The notes under the pieces: model-generated | Databases searched by the model: none | What the model was told of the DNA's origin: nothing | Seen by the model: the letters and a program-made list of their open reading frames with translations, nothing else | Program-made: the position numbers and the translations under genes | In this document: positions 31,595 through 36,468 of the stretch, piece after piece | Position numbering within the stretch: position 1 is the stretch's first letter | Layout of the letters: every line of letters begins with the position of its first letter | Origin: JAEKLB01 sp050249235 | GTDB taxonomy: Bacteria; Actinomycetota; Acidimicrobiia; Acidimicrobiales; CADCSY01 | Assembly (NCBI GenBank): GCA_050249235.1 | Contig: JBFWQW010000018.1 | Span: 1 to 36,468, forward strand | Direction: 5' to 3' | DNA length: 36,468 nucleotides

Positions 31595-32411
31595 CGCGCA
31601 GGGCCTCCCATGCCAACCGGGCCGCCGCCTGCTCGGCCTGCTTCTTCGATCGTCCCTCGCCGCCGCCGAAGACCTGCTCGCCCACCCGCACGGAGGCGAC
31701 GAAGCGCTTGGCGTGGTCGGGACCCTCGTCCTCGACGGCGTAGACGGGGATCCCGTCGGCGAGCCGGACGGCCATCTCCTGGAGGCGGGTCTTGTAGTCC
31801 TGGCCCCCCGGCCCGGACGCAGCGTCGGCGATGCGGCTCCCGAGCAGCCCGAAGATCAGCGCCGAGGCCGCGTCCCAGCCGCCGTCGAGGTAGACGGCGC
31901 CGATCACCGCCTCGAGGGCGTCGGCCAGGATGCTGGGCTTCTCCCGGCCGCCGGAGAGGTCCTCGCCCTTGCCCAGACGGACGGCCTCGCCCAGGCCGAG
32001 CTCGTCGGCCACGTCGGCCAGGGCGGCGGCGCTCACGACCGACGCCCGCACCTTGGCCAGCTCGCCCTCGGGCAGGGCCGGGTAGGCCCGGTAGATGTGG
32101 TCGGTGACGACGAGGCCGAGCACGGCGTCGCCGAGGAACTCGAGCCGCTCGTTCGAGCTGGCCCCCGGCGACTCGGCCACCCACGACCGGTGGGCCATGG
32201 CCCGGGCGAGGAGCTCGAGGTCGGCGAAGCGGTGCCCGACGCGACCTTCCAGCGACGAGAGGACGTCGGCGTCTGCCGCGTCGAGACCGGCCGAGGAAGC
32301 GGGCGACTCAGGAATCTTCGAGCCGGCTGCAGACGTAGTCGACGGCGTCGCGCACGGTCTTGAGATCCTCGAGATCCTCGTCCTCGATCCGGAAACCGAC
32401 GGTGCGCTCAC
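31587..32411 (-). CDS. rnc: Ribonuclease III (start uncertain)
   Basis: The RNase III signature NERLEFLGDAVLGLVV and acidic site EAVIGAVYLDGGWD are intact, and a double-stranded RNA-binding domain closes the protein (DYKTRLQEMAVRLADG, GRSKKQAEQAAARLAWEAL). It cuts rRNA precursors and other duplex RNA. The only conventional start in frame is GTG 32411, which gives 274 residues and a 104-nt overlap with acpP, with about 45 non-conserved Ser/Thr-rich residues. An ATT at 32313-32315 near the acpP stop would give the usual length of about 242. The coordinates given use the GTG. Confidence 0.88.
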   Translation of the reverse strand: MSAPSVSGSRTRISRISRPCATPSTTSAAGSKIPESPASSAGLDAADADVLSSLEGRVGHRFADLELLARAMAHRSWVAESPGASSNERLEFLGDAVLGLVVTDHIYRAYPALPEGELAKVRASVVSAAALADVADELGLGEAVRLGKGEDLSGGREKPSILADALEAVIGAVYLDGGWDAASALIFGLLGSRIADAASGPGGQDYKTRLQEMAVRLADGIPVYAVEDEGPDHAKRFVASVRVGEQVFGGGEGRSKKQAEQAAARLAWEALRDA

Positions 32412-32571
32412 CGACCTCCTCCTCGATCGCTTCGACCAGCTCGATCAGGGCCAGCGAATCGGCCTGGAGGTCGTCCGCGAACGACTGACCCTCGGAGATG
32501 CCGCCTGCGTCGATCTCGAGGATGTCGGCGAGGCGGTCTCGGATGAGCTCGAAGACCGCCTTGCGGTCCAT
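32308..32571 (-). CDS. acpP: Acyl carrier protein
   Basis: An 87-residue acidic four-helix protein carrying the 4'-phosphopantetheine Ser39 in DDLQADSLALIEL. It shuttles acyl chains in fatty acid synthesis, in keeping with plsX immediately upstream. ATG 32571 is preferred since GGAG lies about 10 nt in front and the family starts here. An ATG at 32604 is an alternative: a TACCAT hexamer (32614-32619, minus strand) lies 9 nt before it and would give a leaderless message and 11 extra residues. Confidence 0.92.
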   Translation of the reverse strand: MDRKAVFELIRDRLADILEIDAGGISEGQSFADDLQADSLALIELVEAIEEEVGERTVGFRIEDEDLEDLKTVRDAVDYVCSRLEDS

Positions 32572-32698
32572 CGGGCCCTGCTCCACGTGGGTCTCGGCCG
32601 GCATCGGCGGCGGATGGTACACGGCCCGGCCACTTGACCGCTCGTGAAGGGGACGGGCTGAAGGGGCCCGGCGGGCCGGGAACCGGCGTGCGGGCTCG

Positions 32699-33685
32699 TC
32701 AGAGGGGTGAGACGGCGGCCCGGAGGTGCCCCACGAGGTCGGCCTCGACCATCTCCCGGGCGACCCCGAGGGCGTTGACGATCGCCCGGGCCGATGACGA
32801 CCCGTGGCTGATGATGCAGACCCCCTCCACCCCGAGGAGCATGGCGCCCCCGTAGGTCTCGGGGTCGAGCTCCTCGGCGAGGGGCCCGAGTGCCGGCCAG
32901 ACGACCTCGAACGCGGCCCGGAGCTCCGGTGTGGCGGTCAGCCGCTCGAGGATGGCCCGCTGCACGAAGCGCATGCCCCCTTCCAGGGTCTTGAGCACCA
33001 CGTTGCCGGTGAAGCCGTCGGTGACGACGACGTCGACGTCGTCGGTCATGAGGTCGCGGCCCTCGACGTTGCCGACGAAGTCGATGTCGGTCGAGGCCCG
33101 GAGCAGCTCGTGGGCCTCCTTGACGAGAGGGGTGCCCTTGGTCTCCTCCTCGCCGATGGAGAGCAGGCCCACCCGGGGCCGGCGGCCGCCGACCTCGCCG
33201 CCGTAGCGGACCGAGAAGAAGGTCTGGCCCATCTGGGCGAACTGGAGCAGCCAGGGTGCCGTCACCTCGGCGTTGGCGCCGGCGTCGAGCAGGATCGTCG
33301 GCGTCGTGCCGGGTACGGGGATGGCGATGGCGATCGCCGGCCTGGCCACGCCCTTGATCCGGCCCATGCGCAGCAGGGCCGAGGCCATGGTGGCGCCGGT
33401 GTTCCCGGCCGAGATCATCGCCGAGGCCACACCGTCCCTCACCGCTTCGGCGGAGCGGACGAGCGAGGAGTCCTTCTTGCGGCGCACCGATCCGCCCGGG
33501 TCGTCGTGCATCTCGATGACCTCGGTGCAGGCCAGCAGCTCGAGCCCGAGGGTGTCGCCCACCCGCTCGGGGGGCCCGACCAGGAGCACGGGCACGCCCA
33601 GCTCGTCGACGGCCCGCCGGGCGCCGGCCACGATCTCGCCGGGAGCGCGGTCGCCCCCGACGGCGTCGACCGCGACCGGCTTCAC
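32699..33685 (-). CDS. plsX: Phosphate acyltransferase PlsX
   Basis: A 328-residue enzyme converting acyl-ACP and phosphate into acyl-phosphate, the first step of phospholipid synthesis in most bacteria. The family start VAVDAVGGDRAPGEIVAGA, the middle MISAGNTGATMASALLRMGR and RPAIAIAIPVPG, and the end GLLSIGEEETKGTPLVKEAH and DGFTGNVVLKTLEG are all visible. The length is standard. It lies between rpmF and acpP. Confidence 0.96.
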   Translation of the reverse strand: MKPVAVDAVGGDRAPGEIVAGARRAVDELGVPVLLVGPPERVGDTLGLELLACTEVIEMHDDPGGSVRRKKDSSLVRSAEAVRDGVASAMISAGNTGATMASALLRMGRIKGVARPAIAIAIPVPGTTPTILLDAGANAEVTAPWLLQFAQMGQTFFSVRYGGEVGGRRPRVGLLSIGEEETKGTPLVKEAHELLRASTDIDFVGNVEGRDLMTDDVDVVVTDGFTGNVVLKTLEGGMRFVQRAILERLTATPELRAAFEVVWPALGPLAEELDPETYGGAMLLGVEGVCIISHGSSSARAIVNALGVAREMVEADLVGHLRAAVSPL

Positions 33686-33757
33686 CTCCGGGCCTCGCTC
33701 ATCCCGTTCCCCTCGTCCTGCACGGCGCCTTCGTCGGGCCGGGCCCGGCGGGCGGTG

Positions 33758-33937
33758 TCAGCCGACGTCGACGGCCTGACGGCCTCGGTAGTGGCCGCAC
33801 GTGGCGCACACGACGTGGGGCAGCTTGGCGGTGCCGCAGTTGGGGCACAGGCTGCGGGGCGGGACGCGCAGCGTCCAGTTCGACGCCCGACGGCTCCGGG
33901 TCTTGGCCTTGCTGGTCTTCTTCTTCGGGACTGCCAT
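33758..33937 (-). CDS. rpmF: Ribosomal protein bL32
   Basis: A 59-residue protein, MAVPKKKTSKAKTRSRRAS at the start and a zinc ribbon CPNC ... CATCGHY (four Cys) in the second half. It is a 50S subunit protein of the zinc-binding type. ATG 33937 has AGGAG 7 nt upstream, and a TAACCT hexamer about 36 nt upstream (33971-33976, minus strand) may be a -10. The DUF177-rpmF-plsX order is widely conserved. Confidence 0.95.
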   Translation of the reverse strand: MAVPKKKTSKAKTRSRRASNWTLRVPPRSLCPNCGTAKLPHVVCATCGHYRGRQAVDVG

Positions 33938-34028
33938 TGCCGGCTCCTGTGCCGAGGGGACCGGGAGAGGTTAGTGGTCGAGGCTCCCGGTCGGGAAGTC
34001 TCCGCCGGCGGACGTCAGGCGTCAGGGG

Positions 34029-34553
34029 TCAGGCGTCGAAGCGCAGGTCGCCGAGGGCCGCCCAGCGGGGGTCGACGACCACCTCGTCGTGGCCGCAGCC
34101 GCCGTCGGCGCCGGCGTCGGCCCGGTCGGCCCCGCAGACCGGGCACAGCCCGGCGCAGTCCTCCCGGCACAGCGGGGCGAGCGGCAGCTCGAGCAGCACG
34201 CTCTCCCGGGCCAGGGGCTCGAGGTCGATGCGGTCGACGTCGAGCTTCGAGGTCTCGCCCTCGACGGGGTCGACCTCGAAGACCTCTTGCACCGGCACCT
34301 CGAGTCGGGACCGGATCTCACGCAGGCAACGCCGGCACTCCCCCACCCAGGTCGCCAGCACGACACCCGTGGCGACGATCCCGAGGTTCACCGACTCGAG
34401 GCGGAGGTCGAGGACGACCGGCTCTCCGGGGGGAACCCGCCCACCGGTGGTGGTGAGCCCGTCGAGCACGGCCTCGAGCCGTTCCCGGCGGGCGCTCCCC
34501 GGCCGGCGCAGCAGGTCGGCGACGCCGACCACCAGGGGCCCGGCTCCCATCAA
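34029..34553 (-). CDS. yceD: DUF177 / YceD family protein
   Basis: A 174-residue protein with the DUF177 pattern: VATWVGECRRCLREIRSRLE (Cys pair), FEVDPVEGETSKLDVDRIDL, LPLAPLCREDCAGLCPVCGA. Members lie upstream of rpmF in bacteria and have been linked to 23S rRNA accumulation in plants and some bacteria. The Cys clusters may bind zinc. It overlaps the coiled-coil gene by 4 nt. Confidence 0.9.
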   Translation of the reverse strand: MMGAGPLVVGVADLLRRPGSARRERLEAVLDGLTTTGGRVPPGEPVVLDLRLESVNLGIVATGVVLATWVGECRRCLREIRSRLEVPVQEVFEVDPVEGETSKLDVDRIDLEPLARESVLLELPLAPLCREDCAGLCPVCGADRADAGADGGCGHDEVVVDPRWAALGDLRFDA

Positions 34554-35158
34554 CCCCGATCCTGGTCGAAGAAGCCGGCCCCAACGCCGGCCTCGGTGAC
34601 GTCGTCGGCCGGGGGCTCCTCGCCGAGGGTCACCGTCTGGAGCCGGCTGCGACCGGCCTGGACCGTCCGCATCGTGCGGTCGAGCACGATCTCGAACTGG
34701 GCCAGCTTCTGGTCGCAGAAGTCCTCGGCCTCGTGCTGCAGGCGCCGGGACCGCTCCTCGGCCGCGTCGACGAGCTGGCGGGCGATCCGCTTGGCCTCCC
34801 GGGCCACCTCGGTCCGCTCGACCATGCGCTCGGCCTGCAGGCGGGCCGCGTCCACGATCTCCTCGCCCTCCCGCCTGGCCTTGGCGAGGTACTCCTCGCG
34901 CTCCTTCAGCAGGTAGCGCGCCGAGCGCAGCTCCTCGGGCAGGCGGGCCAGCGCTTCGCCGACCAGGCCGAGCACCTCGTCCCGGTTGATCATGACGGAC
35001 GCGGACAGCGGCATGGGCCGGGCGTTGGCGATCATGTCGGTGACCCGCCGCAGCAGCAGCTCGACGTCGACGGCGGCGCCGCGGGGGACGACGTCGTCGT
35101 CGATGTCGACGTCCGGAATGTCGCCGAACTCGTCGAACTCGTCGTAGCCGTCGTTCAT
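34550..35158 (-). CDS. Coiled-coil protein, Rv2927c-like (DivIVA/ATP-synthase-b-like)
   Basis: A 202-residue protein. The start is strongly acidic (DEFDEFGDIPDVDIDDD), then a long charged helix (KEREEYLAKARREGEEIVDA, AREAKRIARQLVDAAEERSR) forms a coiled coil like ATP synthase subunit b or DivIVA. No membrane anchor is seen. Its place between coaD and DUF177 matches mycobacterial Rv2927c as I recall it, a conserved protein of unclear role. Its ends overlap both neighbours by 4 nt. Confidence 0.75.
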   Translation of the reverse strand: MNDGYDEFDEFGDIPDVDIDDDVVPRGAAVDVELLLRRVTDMIANARPMPLSASVMINRDEVLGLVGEALARLPEELRSARYLLKEREEYLAKARREGEEIVDAARLQAERMVERTEVAREAKRIARQLVDAAEERSRRLQHEAEDFCDQKLAQFEIVLDRTMRTVQAGRSRLQTVTLGEEPPADDVTEAGVGAGFFDQDRG

Positions 35159-35631
35159 GCGAACCGCTCGGAGAGCCGGAGCGCCACCGGCGTGGGGACG
35201 AGGTCCTTGAGGTTCCCGCCGTACTTGGCCACGTCCCGCACGAACTTCGACTGGATGAAGGAGCTGGCGCTGCCCGACGGGATGAAGAGGGTGTGCACGC
35301 CCGAGATCGTGAGGTTCATCTGGGCCTGGGCCATCTCGTTGTCGAAGTCGGTGACCGCCCGCAGGCCCTTGATGATCAGGTCGGCGCCGTTCTCCTTGGC
35401 CACGTCGACGGTGAGCTTGCTCATCGAGACCACCTCGACGTTGTCGAGGTGCGGGAGCGACTCGAGGATCATCGCCTGGCGCTCCTCGAGCGTGAACATG
35501 CCATCCGCCTTCTGGAGGTTCCTGATGGCGGCCACGATCACCCGGTCGAACAGGAACGCCGCCGTCTCGACCAGCTCGCGGTGGCCGTTGTGGAAGGGAT
35601 CGAAGGAGCCGGGATAGAGCACGGTCGTCAC
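35155..35631 (-). CDS. coaD: Phosphopantetheine adenylyltransferase CoaD
   Basis: A 158-residue nucleotidyltransferase making dephospho-CoA. It has the YPGSFDPFHNGHREL start with the HxGH motif (14-17), the GLRAVTDFDNEMAQAQMN substrate loop and the C-terminal SSFIQSKFVRDVAKYGG. GTG 35631 is chosen as it begins the family sequence; the frame is open upstream but that part is not conserved in appearance. It overlaps rsmD and the coiled-coil gene by 4 nt each. Confidence 0.95.
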   Translation of the reverse strand: MTTVLYPGSFDPFHNGHRELVETAAFLFDRVIVAAIRNLQKADGMFTLEERQAMILESLPHLDNVEVVSMSKLTVDVAKENGADLIIKGLRAVTDFDNEMAQAQMNLTISGVHTLFIPSGSASSFIQSKFVRDVAKYGGNLKDLVPTPVALRLSERFA

Positions 35632-36212
35632 GGGGGATGCGGTCCTTCCTGGCTTGCGCCGTCCTGGCTCCCGTCGTCGTCCCGGGGACCTGCCTGGCGA
35701 GCGATCACGACAACGGTAGTGCCGTACCCCTTCGACCTGAGGACTCGCCACCGGGGCGGGAGGATCAGCTCCCGGTCGGTCTCGACCACGACGAGCTCGG
35801 CCCGGAGCCGCTCGAGGAGGTCGGTCCACTGGCCGTCACCGAAGGCGTAGGGGGGATCGAGGAGCGCCAGGTCGACCGGCCCCCGGCCGTCGCCCAGCGA
35901 GGCGAGGGCGTCGGCCTGGCGGACCGTCGCCCGGTCGGCGAGCCCGGTGGCGAGCAGGTTGGCCCGGACGGCCGCCACCGCCTGCCGGTCACGGTCGACG
36001 AAGGTGGCGTGGGCCGCGCCCCGGGAGAGCGCCTCGATCCCGAGCGCCCCCGACCCGGCGAAGAGGTCGAGCACGGTGGCGCCCTCCACCCCGCCGAGGC
36101 TGTGGAGGGCGTTGAAGACGGCCTCCCGCACCCGGTCGGCCGTCGGCCTCGTGTCCCTGCCCTTCGGAGCCACCAGCGGCCGACCCCTCGCCTCCCCGGC
36201 CACCACCCGCAC
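35628..36212 (-). CDS. rsmD: 16S rRNA (guanine-966-N2)-methyltransferase RsmD
   Basis: A 194-residue SAM-dependent methyltransferase: start RVVAGEARGRPLVAPKG, TRPTADRVREAVFNAL, SAM motif DLFAGSGALGIEALSRGA and catalytic DPPY. The C-terminus carries a short extra tail (GPRDDDGSQDG). It is the first gene of the minus-strand operon running to mutM, and is divergent from the LexA-controlled DUF222 gene. Confidence 0.94.
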   Translation of the reverse strand: MRVVAGEARGRPLVAPKGRDTRPTADRVREAVFNALHSLGGVEGATVLDLFAGSGALGIEALSRGAAHATFVDRDRQAVAAVRANLLATGLADRATVRQADALASLGDGRGPVDLALLDPPYAFGDGQWTDLLERLRAELVVVETDRELILPPRWRVLRSKGYGTTVVVIARQAGPRDDDGSQDGASQEGPHPP

Positions 36213-36280
36213 CGGCCCAGCGTGCCAGCCGTGGCCGTCGGGCCGGGGCGGGGGTTCGCGGTTGTCGTTGTCCCTTCCCG

Positions 36281-36309
36281 TTGTGGTTGTCGGTGGGTGC
36301 AGGTAGAGT
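36281..36309 (+). promoter_or_regulatory. Promoter of the second DUF222 gene
   Basis: TTGTGG (36281-36286) and TAGAGT (36304-36309) are spaced by 17 bases, the best -35/-10 pair in the window. The -10 ends 7 nt before the ATG at 36317, so the message is probably leaderless. The last base of the -10 is the first base of the LexA box. Confidence 0.65.
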
Positions 36310-36324
36310 CGAACGTATGTTCGA
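36309..36324. promoter_or_regulatory. LexA (SOS) box over the start of the DUF222 gene
   Basis: TCGAACGTATGTTCGA matches the mycobacterial/actinobacterial SOS consensus TCGAAC-N4-GTTCGA at every fixed position. It covers the expected transcription start and the ATG (36317-36319), so bound LexA would block transcription until DNA damage. Several mycobacterial 13E12-repeat genes are known to carry SOS boxes, which agrees with this placement. Confidence 0.88.
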
Positions 36325-36468
36325 GAAGATCGAGCAGGTCGAGGAGGAGCTGCGGGCGGTGGTGGTCGGGCTGGATCCGGTCGGGGTGCCGTTGCCGGAC
36401 GTGGAGGCGGTGTGGGCCTGTCTGGATCGGGTCGAGCGGTTGGCGGCCGGGGCCAAGTTGCGCCTGGC
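36317..36468 (+). CDS. DUF222/13E12-family HNH endonuclease, N-terminal part (runs off the window)
   Basis: From ATG 36317 the frame reads MFEKIEQVEEELRAVVVG, PLPDVEAVWACLDRVERLAA and stays open to the window edge. This acidic helical start is typical of the DUF222 half of 13E12-repeat proteins, whose C-terminal half is an HNH nuclease such as the split one at 129-5968. The gene has its own promoter and a LexA box on the start codon, so it should be induced by DNA damage. The HNH part is outside the window. Confidence 0.8.
   Translation, partial: MFEKIEQVEEELRAVVVGLDPVGVPLPDVEAVWACLDRVERLAAGAKLRL

Noticed and set aside
35632..35829. N-terminal extension of CoaD
   Set aside because: It is antisense-like, Arg/Pro-rich sequence overlapping the rsmD 3' end; the family sequence begins at GTG 35631.
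1..36468. tRNA, rRNA or other structured RNA genes
   Set aside because: The intergenic gaps were read for tRNA-like TPsiC and acceptor patterns and for known riboswitch-like cores; none was recognised. A covariance-model scan would be needed to exclude them fully.

Overview
The window comes from a very GC-rich actinobacterium. The gene order and the sequence families point to an Acidimicrobiia-like lineage; this is inferred, as no rRNA gene is present. Most of it (about 6.2-36.2 kb) is conserved chromosome. The first 6 kb is a mobile-element hotspot and the last 150 bases open a second gene of the family that was hit there.

Left end, 1-5968: a DUF222/13E12-type HNH endonuclease gene has been struck twice. 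The right end of an ISL3-family insertion sequence stops at about 126. About 144 bases later the remaining HNH coding sequence is cut exactly at the Asn-Leu codons of the HNH motif (AACCTC, 270-275) and resumes at a second AACCTC (5780-5785). Between the two copies lies a 5.5 kb element. It carries a large serine recombinase next to attR, a HUH-type Rep, a small HTH-like protein, a small unknown protein, and a 790-residue cargo protein made of two TIR/deoxyribosyltransferase-like domains fused to a P-loop ATPase, which looks like an antiphage effector. By memory of the family, recombinase and target both resemble mycobacterial phiRv1, which integrates in REP13E12 repeats.

6.2-14.6 kb: a MaoC-like hydratase; the ribosome GTPase RsgA; an operon of a thiolase-like protein and two ABC-2 transporters, five genes joined by 4-nt overlaps; a divergent DUF35 protein; RpiB and two very small proteins. 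Next come a possible MITE, the yraN-DUF2469 pair, an ArsR-SRPBCC pair with a perfect 20-bp operator palindrome, and a lipoprotein.

17.2-26.6 kb (minus strand): the classical translation/secretion/chromosome block smc - ftsY - 86-aa protein - mycothiol-dependent reductase-like protein - ffh - rpsP - KH protein - rimM - trmD - rplS. 27.1-30.7 kb (plus strand): a SNF2-family helicase with a translationally coupled small protein. 30.8-36.2 kb (minus strand): rsmD - coaD - coiled-coil protein - DUF177 - rpmF - plsX - acpP - rnc - mutM.

Right end: a second DUF222 gene starts at 36317 with a textbook actinobacterial LexA box (TCGAAC-N4-GTTCGA) lying over its start codon and promoter. Several genes share a TANNNT hexamer 6-8 nt before the start codon, which suggests leaderless transcripts. 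No tRNA, rRNA or CRISPR array was recognised.
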